Shown: in pieces, positions 1-5,751 of the stretch
Position numbering within the stretch: the first letter of the stretch is position 1
How the letters are laid out: the number at the start of each line of letters is the position of its first letter
From: JANOBJ01 sp031411575
GTDB taxonomy: Bacteria; Pseudomonadota; Gammaproteobacteria; Burkholderiales; Burkholderiaceae_C
Direction of reading: 5' to 3'
Assembly: GCA_031411575.1 (NCBI GenBank)
Contig: JANOBJ010000369.1
Location: 1 to 6,736 of the forward strand
Length of the DNA: 6,736 bases
The notes under the pieces: generated by a model
What the model was told of the DNA's origin: nothing
The model's database searches: none
Seen by the model: the letters and a program-made list of their open reading frames with translations, nothing else
Program-made: the position numbers and the translations under genes

Positions 1-285
1 GGCCGCGACACGACCGACCAGCCCGAACTGGTGCTGCTCGACCTCAAGTTGCCCAAGCTCACCGGCCTGGAAGTGCTTCAACGCATGCGCGAAGACCCGC
101 GCACCGCCACCGTGCCGGTGGTGATCCTCACCTCCTCCAGCGAACAGGAAGACATCATGGCCTGTTACCAGGGGGGCGCCAACAGCTTCGTGCGCAAGCC
201 GGTCAACTTTGCTGACTACGCCGACAAGCTGCGCCAGGTGCAGGCGTACTGGTTGCGCGTCAACGAATCGCACGCCGCCGGCTGA
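1..285 (+). CDS. CheY-like response regulator, C-terminal part (5' end outside window)
   Basis: This is the last 94 codons of a receiver-domain protein, ending at the TGA at 283-285. The reading frame is open from base 1, so the gene begins upstream and about the first 45 residues of a normal receiver are missing. Visible receiver landmarks, numbered from base 1, are the phospho-acceptor Asp14 in the LLDLKLPKLTG motif, the switch Thr44 in VILTSSS, and the conserved Lys66-Pro67 in FVRKPVNF. The chain stops soon after the last receiver helix (AYWLRVNES), so there is no output domain after the receiver. The C-terminal pattern resembles the small regulators that relay phosphate from PAS- or phytochrome-type kinases (Rcp1-like), which is known for that family and inferred here. 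An upstream output domain outside the window cannot be excluded. The partner kinase is probably upstream. Confidence 0.9.
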   Translation, partial: GRDTTDQPELVLLDLKLPKLTGLEVLQRMREDPRTATVPVVILTSSSEQEDIMACYQGGANSFVRKPVNFADYADKLRQVQAYWLRVNESHAAG

Positions 286-334
286 CCCGTCGCCGGGGTC
301 GCGCAGGGCGGTTGCCGCCAGCGTGGCAGGTGCT

Positions 335-362
335 GCCCGAAGGCCTGATCAGGGCTTCGGGC
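335..362. terminator. Imperfect palindrome, probable bidirectional terminator
   Basis: CCCGAAGGCCTGA at 336-348 is followed directly by TCAGGGCTTCGGG at 349-361. The two halves are complementary at 12 of 13 positions, and G335-C362 adds one more pair. The site lies between the stop codons of two convergent genes (285 and 377), where a shared terminator is expected. There is no good T-tract on either side, only TTTA at 367-370 on the plus strand, so strict Rho-independent function is uncertain. Confidence 0.55.
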
Positions 363-376
363 CGCGTTTACCGAGA

Positions 377-1051
377 CTACCGTGTGCCCGCGAGCGCGAC
401 CACCATGGCGGCCTCACGCACCATCGCCAGATAGCTCACCCGCATTTCCCCTGGCGCCAGCTCGCGCACGCCTTGCCCGGGCAACGGGTCGATGATGGTG
501 CCGCCCATCACACGCACCGCGCCATTGGCAAACCGCTGGTAGCGCACGCGCACCAGCACCATGGCGTGGCCCGCGGTGCCGATCAGCATCGGGCGGCGGG
601 CGCGCAGCTCGTCCAGCACCGCCCGGTGGTTGAGGTGCAGGGCGGGCGCGGGCTGGCCAGCGCGGGCGCTGGCCGCCGTCAGCGCGGTCACCACCACGGG
701 TGGCGCGGCGCCACCCGCGCGGGGCCGCGACAGGGCCTGCGTCATGTCATCGGCGGAAGTGGCGGGCCTGTCCACCACGGCGCCAAAGCGGTCGGCCACG
801 ATCTGCGACTGCGCCACCTGCTGGCCGTGAAAACCCAGGATCATCGAGACGCTGGCCGCCCAGCACCACTGCGGCATCTGCTGGGCGGTCTGCATACGGG
901 CAATGCTGGGCTCGTCCAGCCCGGCGCTGCACTCCATCAGCCCGTCTGCGTTGGCACTCGAGCAGTTTTCCTGCGGGTCGTCCCACGCGGGAGTTGCCCC
1001 CAGGGCGCCGTGGGCCAGCAGGGCCACCAGAATCAGCAGGCGTTGAAGCAT
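377..1051 (-). CDS. Secreted papain-like cysteine protease (C39/C70-type fold)
   Basis: A 224-residue protein is predicted from the ATG at 1051. I prefer this start to an upstream in-frame ATG at 1162 because it is immediately followed by a signal peptide (MLQRLLILVALLAHGALGA, cleavage near Ala19) and preceded by an AAGG ribosome site about 8 bases upstream. The extra 37 residues would overlap the preceding gene. The mature chain carries the motif QMPQWCWAASVSM, with candidate nucleophile Cys63 and Gln57, Gln58 or Gln61 able to form the oxyanion hole. His162 lies in GHAMVLV and Asp188 in IIDPLPG, so a complete papain-type triad is visible in the usual order. The WCWAA signature is typical of bacterial papain-like proteases related to AvrRpt2 (C70) and C39 peptidases. 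Cys30 and Cys41 could form a disulfide after export. It follows the CAP lipoprotein gene by 25 bases, so the two are probably cotranscribed. The substrate is unknown. Confidence 0.85.
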   Translation of the reverse strand: MLQRLLILVALLAHGALGATPAWDDPQENCSSANADGLMECSAGLDEPSIARMQTAQQMPQWCWAASVSMILGFHGQQVAQSQIVADRFGAVVDRPATSADDMTQALSRPRAGGAAPPVVVTALTAASARAGQPAPALHLNHRAVLDELRARRPMLIGTAGHAMVLVRVRYQRFANGAVRVMGGTIIDPLPGQGVRELAPGEMRVSYLAMVREAAMVVALAGTR

Positions 1052-1076
1052 CACGATGGCCTTGCGGGTTGGGGGG

Positions 1077-1742
1077 TCAGAAAGCGCCCGTGGTGAACTG
1101 GGCCACCAGTTCGCGGGGCTGCGCAAGCACCACCACCGTGGTCGCAAAACGCGTCGGCACACCTGCGTGGCCGTTCAACGGATACAGCGTCAGCCGGTCG
1201 GGCGCCACCCAGGGCGAGCCACGGGTTCCCAGCAGCGTGGTCAGCGGGTTGCCGCCTCCGCCGGCCTCATTGAACTCGTGGCCCAGCAGCACGGCGCGGT
1301 GCCCCGGCGCAATCAGCATCACGTCCATGAACTGGCGGCACTCTTCGTGGGTGCGCGGCGTGCCACCGATGGTGACCTCGGCCACCAGGCGCCCGGCATA
1401 GCCCGCCGCCGCTGCCCGGTCGCCATAGTCGGTGCCGCTGAAGCCGGGGTTGCCGGCAGATTCGCCATGCCCGGACACGCCGTTCAGCGTCTGGTAGTCG
1501 GCATGCCGTTGCGCCGCCAGCGCCAGAGCGCCGTTGCGCTCGAGCCGCTGCAGGCCGGCTGCTGCGCGGATTTCGTTCAGGCGGTCCAGATGCCCCTGCG
1601 CCGGGCTGGCAGCCGCTGTGGCCGAAGTCAATGGCTCAGGAGCCGTGTGCTCGGGCTCCGCACTGCCGCCGCCACAGCCCGTGAGAATCAGGAACATGCC
1701 TGCCAGCAACCTTGCGGAAACGCGTTGCAAAGGAATGTTCAT
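1077..1742 (-). CDS. CAP (SCP/PR-1-like) domain lipoprotein
   Basis: A 221-residue protein starts at the ATG at 1742. An in-frame ATG at 1871 exists, but the residues before 1742 look like translated intergenic DNA, while the 1742 start gives a lipoprotein signal: a basic N-terminus, a hydrophobic stretch, and the lipobox Leu20-Thr-Gly-Cys23. Cys23 would be the lipidated residue. A low-complexity Ala/Pro/Ser linker follows to about residue 48. Residues 51-185 match the CAP fold: LDRLNEIRAAAGLQRL, the helix ending in His80, GHGES (His92, Glu94), AEVTIGG in the place of the usual GEN motif, and APGHRAVLL (His148-Arg149). CAP proteins are extracytoplasmic, with varied or unknown activities, so no reaction is assigned. 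The chain ends soon after the LYPLNGHAGVPTRF segment and may be shorter than relatives. It is the first gene of a minus-strand unit with the downstream protease. Confidence 0.85.
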   Translation of the reverse strand: MNIPLQRVSARLLAGMFLILTGCGGGSAEPEHTAPEPLTSATAAASPAQGHLDRLNEIRAAAGLQRLERNGALALAAQRHADYQTLNGVSGHGESAGNPGFSGTDYGDRAAAAGYAGRLVAEVTIGGTPRTHEECRQFMDVMLIAPGHRAVLLGHEFNEAGGGGNPLTTLLGTRGSPWVAPDRLTLYPLNGHAGVPTRFATTVVVLAQPRELVAQFTTGAF

Positions 1743-1778
1743 GGACGACCGACCCCCAGCGTTAAAGTGATAAATATG

Positions 1779-1808
1779 ATTAAAACAATCAATTCGATCT
1801 TGTTGGAA
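1779..1808 (-). promoter_or_regulatory. Weak candidate promoter for the CAP lipoprotein unit
   Basis: On the minus strand, TTTAAT (1784-1779) differs from the -10 consensus at one position. It is preceded at 18 bases by TTCCAA (1808-1803), which matches the -35 consensus at only three positions. It would start transcription near 1772, about 30 bases before the ATG at 1742. The AT-rich context makes chance matches likely, so this is tentative. Confidence 0.25.
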
Positions 1809-1912
1809 CTGTGCTTGGCATTTACCGTGAATTAATTGCCAAATCTCAGATTTCGTGGGGGTTTTGACCAATGCTGTCGTTATGTGGCCAACAAAGCGGC
1901 TCCAGATCGGGC

Positions 1913-1940
1913 TGGACAGCGCGTTTCAAACTGATAAAAT
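1913..1940 (+). promoter_or_regulatory. Candidate sigma-70 extended -10 promoter for the HTH-REC/kinase pair
   Basis: TGGACA at 1913-1918 matches the -35 consensus at five of six positions. After a 16-base spacer comes TAAAAT at 1935-1940, a five of six match to the -10 consensus, preceded by TG at 1932-1933, which makes an extended -10 element. Transcription would start near 1947, leaving about 20 bases before the ATG at 1968. No clear Shine-Dalgarno sequence is visible in that short leader. Confidence 0.5.
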
Positions 1941-1967
1941 TGATATCGGTAAACTTAATACACACCT

Positions 1968-2621
1968 ATGCCGCCTGCCACCGCCAAGGGTTCCGTCACC
2001 GACAACAGCGCCGCCAGCGCTGACAACGCCGGTCTGGAAGACGAGTACTGCGGCACGACGTACGCCGCCAAGCTGCTCGGGCTGTCGGTCGCCACCGTGC
2101 AGTCGCTGGTGGAAAAAGGCGAGATCGAGGCCTGGAAGACGCGCGGCGGGCACCGCCGCATCTCGATGCAATCCATCAACCGCTACCTGCTGCGCTACAG
2201 CCCGCAGGCCGGCGGCATTGCGCCTGATCTGCGGCAGCGCCTCCACGTGCTGGTGGTGGACGATGATGAGCCGACGCGTGAGCTGTACAAGGCGTACTTC
2301 GACGAATGGGACCTGCCGCTGGAGTGCACGCTGATGTCGTCGGCGCTGGAAGCACTGATTGATATCTCCGGCCTGCGCCCGGATTTGCTGATTGCCGACC
2401 TGAACATGCCCGGCGTGGACGGCCTGGAGATGCTCAAGGTGCTCAAGCGCAACCAGCAGTTGTCGGGCATGCAGGTGCTGGTGGTCAGCGGCCTGGACCG
2501 GGAGGCCGTCGCCTCACGCGGCGGCCTGCCCGAAGACGCCATGTTCCTGAAGAAACCCGTCAATTTCGAGTGGCTGCATGGCTATGTGTCGGCGCTGCTG
2601 GGCGGCAAACGCCGGGCCTGA
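1968..2621 (+). CDS. Response regulator with N-terminal excisionase/MerR-like HTH and C-terminal receiver
   Basis: A 217-residue two-domain regulator. Residues 1-25 are a polar, probably flexible leader. Residues 27-77 form a small winged helix-turn-helix of the excisionase/BldC/MerR type: TTYAAKLLGLSVATVQSLVEKG, then the wing with KTRGGHRRI (Gly60-Gly61-His62-Arg63-Arg64) and a last helix to about Tyr77. Residues 91-215 are a receiver domain: acidic pocket Asp98-Asp99-Asp100 in VLVVDDDEPTRELY, phospho-acceptor Asp144 in IADLNMPGVDGLE, switch Ser174, and Lys196 in KKPVNF. In most response regulators the receiver comes first and the DNA-binding domain last, so this order is reversed. It probably controls transcription after phosphorylation by the kinase encoded 30 bases downstream. 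Its own promoter region has several dyads, so autoregulation is possible. Domain assignment is firm; targets are unknown. Confidence 0.92.
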   Translation: MPPATAKGSVTDNSAASADNAGLEDEYCGTTYAAKLLGLSVATVQSLVEKGEIEAWKTRGGHRRISMQSINRYLLRYSPQAGGIAPDLRQRLHVLVVDDDEPTRELYKAYFDEWDLPLECTLMSSALEALIDISGLRPDLLIADLNMPGVDGLEMLKVLKRNQQLSGMQVLVVSGLDREAVASRGGLPEDAMFLKKPVNFEWLHGYVSALLGGKRRA

Positions 2622-2651
2622 TGGCCACCGGACCCTCATAGAGCGCGCACC

Positions 2652-4172
2652 GTGACCGCTACCGGACACGTCTCCCACGCTGCGGCGGCGGCTGCCACGG
2701 GCACTGGCAGCGTGCTGGACTATTGTCCCGATGGCCTGGTGCTGATGGACGAGCACGGCATCATCACGGACGCCAATCGCCGCGCCATCGAGTTGCTGCG
2801 CTGCAACCTGCCCACGCTGGCGGGCGTCGACTTCTGGGAAGTGTTGCCCGAAGCGCTCGCTGACAAGTACCAGCGCGAGGGCACCCGCCGCGTCGCGTCG
2901 ACCGGCAGCTACACGTTTCTCGACTCAGACCCGTTCGAAGGCCGCTGGATCGAGTACGGCATCACCCGGCATGCTGATGTTTGGGCGGTTTCCATCCGCA
3001 ACGTGACGGACCGCCACAAGCTGATGCGCCAGCTGCGCGATGGCGAGCAGCGCACCCAGGCGCTGTTCGAGTCCAATCCCAATGTGATGTGGGTGTTCGA
3101 CCGGCAGACCTTGCAGGTGCTGGCGGCCAATACCGCCGCACTGGGGTTCTACCAGTACGACGCCACCGAGCTCCTGTCGTTCGCCGCGCAGAAGCTGTAT
3201 GCCTCGGAGCAGGCCGCCGACGTGCGCAGTTCGGTTCCGGCCCTGGATGATGACAAGCCGACCCGCGGCGCGACCCGGGTCTGCAAGCACCGCACGAAGA
3301 ACGGGCAGGTGGTGGTGGTGGAAGTAGCCGGCGAGCCGATTGAATGGGCGGGCCAGCGCGCGATCCTGGTGACGGTGGCCAACATCACCGCCCGCTACGC
3401 CGCCGATGCGCAGTTGCACGAGGAAAATGTCGAGCTGGAGCGGCGGCTCAGGTTACAGGAGCTTGAACTGGCTGAGGCGCGGCAGGAATCCGCCTCGCTC
3501 CACTACGCCCTGTCGCACGACCTGCTGGCGCCCCTGCACACGGCAGACGGCTTCGCGCGCACGCTGGTGAACCATTGCGGGGCGCTGCTCGACGAGCAGG
3601 GCCAGCATTACCTCGGCCGCATCCAGGCCAGCGTGACGCAGATGTCGCTGCTGCTGGAAGACCTCAAGCTGCTGTCTCGCGTATCGCGTGGGACGCTCAA
3701 CCTGCAACCGATTGACCTGGCGCCGATCTGCCGGAACATCGTGGAGCAACTCAGCAAGCAGCATCCCGGGCGCGAGGTCGAACTGGAGATCGAGCCCACG
3801 TTACCGTGCTTTGGTGATTCAACGCTGCTGGCTGCGGCACTGGCGGCGCTGCTGAACAACGCCTGGAAATTCACCTCGAAGAAGCCGCAGGCCTGGATCC
3901 GGGTGGCATTTGTGTCCGCGCGGGACAGCGCGGAGCGCGTGCTGTGCGTGGCCGACAATGGCGCGGGGTTTGACGAGGTTTATGCGCACAAGCTGTTTGG
4001 CAATTTCCAGCGCCTGCATTCGTCGGCAGACTTTCCCGGCACGGGCCTGGGCCTGGCCATCGTCAAGCGCATCGTCACCCGTCACGGTGGCCGGGTCTGG
4101 GCCGATTCGGCCACGGCGGCGGGCGCCAGCTTCTACATCGCGTTACCCCATCCCGCGCGCCGCGTTGGCTGA
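2652..4172 (+). CDS. Soluble PAS-PAS sensor histidine kinase
   Basis: A 506-residue kinase starts with GTG at 2652, the first usable start after the upstream stop. It lies in the same frame as the response regulator gene, separated by 30 bases, with only a weak AGAG-like ribosome site, so translation may be coupled. Residues about 19-125 and 132-250 look like two PAS sensor domains (SVLDYCPDGLVLMDEHG; FESNPNVMWVFDRQTLQV). A coiled-coil linker (about 252-280) leads to the dimerisation/phospho-acceptor domain with His289 in ALSHDLLAPL. The ATPase domain has the N box LLNNAWKF (Asn403), G1 box VADNGAGF (Asp435), F box LFGNFQRLH and G2 box GTGLGLAI (463-470). All catalytic motifs are intact. I see no membrane segment or signal peptide, so it should sense a cytoplasmic cue. 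The ligand is unknown; no Cys/His cofactor site is evident in the PAS domains. The likely partner is the preceding regulator. Confidence 0.93.
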   Translation: MTATGHVSHAAAAAATGTGSVLDYCPDGLVLMDEHGIITDANRRAIELLRCNLPTLAGVDFWEVLPEALADKYQREGTRRVASTGSYTFLDSDPFEGRWIEYGITRHADVWAVSIRNVTDRHKLMRQLRDGEQRTQALFESNPNVMWVFDRQTLQVLAANTAALGFYQYDATELLSFAAQKLYASEQAADVRSSVPALDDDKPTRGATRVCKHRTKNGQVVVVEVAGEPIEWAGQRAILVTVANITARYAADAQLHEENVELERRLRLQELELAEARQESASLHYALSHDLLAPLHTADGFARTLVNHCGALLDEQGQHYLGRIQASVTQMSLLLEDLKLLSRVSRGTLNLQPIDLAPICRNIVEQLSKQHPGREVELEIEPTLPCFGDSTLLAAALAALLNNAWKFTSKKPQAWIRVAFVSARDSAERVLCVADNGAGFDEVYAHKLFGNFQRLHSSADFPGTGLGLAIVKRIVTRHGGRVWADSATAAGASFYIALPHPARRVG

Positions 4173-4173
4173 A

Positions 4174-4189
4174 CGGCGCTCAGGCGCCG
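4174..4189. terminator. Small hairpin in the 7-base convergent gap, possible terminator
   Basis: CGGCGC (4174-4179) and GCGCCG (4184-4189) form a six-pair GC stem around the loop TCAG, which contains the reverse complement of the MBL gene stop codon. The kinase gene ends at 4172 and the MBL gene at 4180, so transcription must stop close by on both strands. No T-tract follows on either strand, so the assignment is weak. Confidence 0.25.
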
Positions 4190-5259
4190 AAGCGAAACAC
4201 CCCGTCCGTACCCAGCTGCCGGCGCAGCTTGCCGGCAAACCACAGCGCATGCAGGTGCGCGATGGATTCGCCCATGGCAAAGGTGGTCTGGTGCAGATCG
4301 AGCTTGCGCTTGAACAGCACCGGCAGCATGTCGGCTGCGCTGCCGGGCGTGGCGGCGCAGGCTTCCAGCACATCGGCCAGCCGGTCGCGGTGGTGGTCAT
4401 GCAACTGGCGGATGCGCGCATGCAGGCCACGAAACGGCTTGCCATGCGACGGCAGAGTCAGCGTATCGGCCGGCAGCGGATGGAACTTGTCGATCGACGC
4501 CAGAAACTGCTCGAGCGGGTTCGATTCGGGCTCCACGTCGTACACGCTGACGTTGGTCGAGATGCGCGGCAGCATCATGTCGCCGCCTATCAGCACCGAC
4601 AGCGCCTCGCAATACAGCGAGATGTGTTCGGGCGCGTGGCCAAAGCCGCTGATGCAGCGCCAGATGCGCACGCTGTCGTCCCGGCCAATGCGGACGAGGT
4701 CGCCGTCCATGATGCGCCGGTAGCGCGGTGGCACGTCGGGCACCATGCTCGGGTAGTAGTTGGAGCGACCGCGGATTTTTTCCACCGAGTCCGGGTCGAT
4801 CAGCCCGTGGGAGGCAAAGAAGCGCGCGGCGCTCTCGCCGCCAAAGCCGGTGGTGCTTTGCGAGCCGATGCGTGCGGCGTTGTAGTCGGTGGCGCTCATC
4901 CACAGGCGGCATTCGGCCTCGGGCGTACTCCAGCGCTCGCACAGCCAGTGCGCCAGGCCAACGTGGTCGGGGTGCATGTGCGTCACGATGACGCGCAGGA
5001 TGGGCAGGCCCTCCAGCTGGGTCGCAAAAATCTGTTCCCACTGCGCCTTGGCCTCGTCGCGCGTGATGCAGCAATCCACGGCGGTCCAGCCGATGCGGCC
5101 ATCGATCTCGTCGTGCAGCAGCCAGAGGTTGATGTGGTCCAGCGCGAAGGGCAGGGCCATGCGGATCCACTTCACCCCCGGCGCCACATCAAAGGTGGTG
5201 CCCGGCGCCGGCAGCATGTCGCCAAAGGGGTAGTCGAGTTCTTGCTCTTGGGTGTTCAT
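4180..5259 (-). CDS. MBL-fold metallo-hydrolase (glyoxalase II/LACTB2-like)
   Basis: A 359-residue protein of the metallo-beta-lactamase superfamily. The metal site is complete: the THMHPDH motif gives His94, His96, Asp98 and His99; His208 is in GFGHAPEH; Asp227 is in IGGDMML; and His272 is in PSHGKPF. The segment before this (APGVKWIRMALPFALDHINLWLL, about 26-48) is the usual first strand pair of the fold. The C-terminal 80 residues are helical and resemble the extra C-terminal domain found in LACTB2-like members. The family hydrolyses thioesters, lactones, phosphodiesters and other bonds, so the substrate cannot be named. It is divergent from liuR, with its ATG only 7 bases from the LiuR-type palindrome, and no Shine-Dalgarno sequence is visible. 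A role beside branched-chain acyl-CoA metabolism is therefore plausible, by context only. It is convergent with the kinase gene, 7 bases apart. Confidence 0.9.
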   Translation of the reverse strand: MNTQEQELDYPFGDMLPAPGTTFDVAPGVKWIRMALPFALDHINLWLLHDEIDGRIGWTAVDCCITRDEAKAQWEQIFATQLEGLPILRVIVTHMHPDHVGLAHWLCERWSTPEAECRLWMSATDYNAARIGSQSTTGFGGESAARFFASHGLIDPDSVEKIRGRSNYYPSMVPDVPPRYRRIMDGDLVRIGRDDSVRIWRCISGFGHAPEHISLYCEALSVLIGGDMMLPRISTNVSVYDVEPESNPLEQFLASIDKFHPLPADTLTLPSHGKPFRGLHARIRQLHDHHRDRLADVLEACAATPGSAADMLPVLFKRKLDLHQTTFAMGESIAHLHALWFAGKLRRQLGTDGVFRFGA

Positions 5260-5265
5260 TTAGAA

Positions 5266-5294
5266 TTGACGTTAACGTAAACGTCATATGTAAT
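5266..5294 (+). promoter_or_regulatory. Sigma-70 promoter of the liuR-thioesterase-liuA operon
   Basis: TTGACG at 5266-5271 (five of six to the -35 consensus) and TGTAAT at 5289-5294 (five of six to the -10 consensus) are separated by an ideal 17-base spacer. Transcription would start near 5301, about 58 bases before the liuR ATG. The operator palindrome covers the -35 element and most of the spacer, so bound LiuR would block RNA polymerase. The spacer is not the long 19-20 bases used by MerR-type activators that untwist DNA, which favours repression. Confidence 0.65.
5267..5286. promoter_or_regulatory. Probable LiuR operator
   Basis: TGACGTT at 5267-5273 and AACGTCA at 5280-5286 are perfect inverted arms around the six bases AACGTA. 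ACGT occurs three times with a strict six-base step (5269, 5275, 5281). LiuR-family sites recalled from proteobacteria are ACGT-rich palindromes of this kind, which is from memory rather than a motif search. The site lies between liuR and the divergent MBL gene, next to the start codon of the latter and over the promoter of the former, so it could control both. Confidence 0.7.
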
Positions 5295-5358
5295 CAGCGC
5301 ATTGTAGGCAGGCTGCCGCCAACCTGCTGTCACCTCGGTATTACCCCGGTATTGATCC

Positions 5359-5751
5359 ATGGCCACCACCTTCACCATCAGCGACCTGGCGCGGGAATTT
5401 GATCTCACGACCCGCGCCATCCGCTTTTATGAAGACATGGGACTGCTGGCGCCGCAGCGCGCGGGGCCGGGCGGGCGCAACCGGGTCTACAACGGGCGCG
5501 ACCGCACCCGGCTCAAGCTCACCCTGCGCGCCAAGCGCCTCGGCCTGAGCCTGATGGAGGCCAAGGACCTGATTGACATGTACGACAGCCCGCGCGACAC
5601 CGTGCCCCAGCTCAAGAAATTCCTGGTGGTACTGGCACAGCACCGCGCCGAACTGGAAGCGCAGATGACCGAGTTGCAGGCCAATCTCGACGAAGTGAAA
5701 GTCCACGAAAAAGAGGCCCGCGCCCTGCTGGCGCGCAGCGAGAAGCGATGA
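5359..5751 (+). CDS. liuR: MerR-family regulator of leucine/isovalerate degradation, LiuR
   Basis: A 130-residue MerR-type protein. Residues 5-25 form the helix-turn-helix (FTISDLAREFDLTTRAIRFY), followed by the wing region RAGPGGRNRVYNGRDRTRL (34-52), a helical segment with RAKRLGLSLMEAKDLIDMY (57-75), and a long dimerisation coiled coil (about 80-125). The chain contains no cysteine, so it is not a thiol-based metal or redox sensor, in line with regulators that respond to CoA metabolites. It is assigned as LiuR because it heads an operon containing isovaleryl-CoA dehydrogenase and has an ACGT-rich palindrome in its own promoter. The start is the ATG at 5359; the ribosome site is poor. The stop overlaps the next start by four bases (ATGA at 5748-5751), so the two are coupled. 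The inducing metabolite is not deducible here. Confidence 0.88.
   Translation: MATTFTISDLAREFDLTTRAIRFYEDMGLLAPQRAGPGGRNRVYNGRDRTRLKLTLRAKRLGLSLMEAKDLIDMYDSPRDTVPQLKKFLVVLAQHRAELEAQMTELQANLDEVKVHEKEARALLARSEKR

Larger units (their letters stand above)
1743..1967. promoter_or_regulatory. Divergent AT-rich control region with small inverted repeats
   Basis: This 225-base gap separates the CAP lipoprotein gene (minus) from the HTH-REC gene (plus) and is clearly more AT-rich than the coding DNA around it. Small dyads seen by eye are TGATT-AAAAC-AATCA at 1778-1792, TTGGCA (1815-1820) facing TGCCAA (1837-1842), AAATCT-C-AGATTT at 1841-1853, and TCCAG (1901-1905) facing CTGGA (1912-1916). Any of these could be operators, perhaps for the neighbouring DNA-binding regulator, but no regulator can be assigned from the sequence. 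I see no convincing gene here. Confidence 0.5.

Noticed and set aside
209..1096. A 295-codon open frame on the plus strand opposite the protease gene
   Set aside because: It overlaps the end of the response regulator and is antisense to a protease with an intact triad and signal peptide. Its sequence has no domain character.
1052..1162. N-terminal extension of the protease to the ATG at 1162
   Set aside because: It would overlap the CAP gene by 86 bases and bury the signal peptide 37 residues inside the protein.
1743..1871. N-terminal extension of the CAP lipoprotein to the ATG at 1871
   Set aside because: It would place the lipobox near residue 66 and translate AT-rich intergenic DNA with promoter-like elements.
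2622..2651. Possibility that the regulator and kinase are one gene split by the TGA at 2619
   Set aside because: The frame is shared, but the receiver domain ends naturally before the stop, the kinase has a plausible GTG start with its own complete PAS domain, and the linker shows no protein-like conservation by eye.
3910..5280. A 456-codon open frame on the plus strand spanning the end of the kinase gene and the MBL gene
   Set aside because: It is antisense to the well-supported MBL gene and out of frame with the kinase. Its translation is rich in Arg, Ala, Gln and His with no domain, as expected for a shadow frame in GC-rich DNA.
5336..5353. Direct repeat of CGGTATT at 5336-5342 and 5347-5353 just before liuR
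   Set aside because: Seven bases repeated once at an 11-base step is too little to call an operator, and it lies downstream of the promoter.
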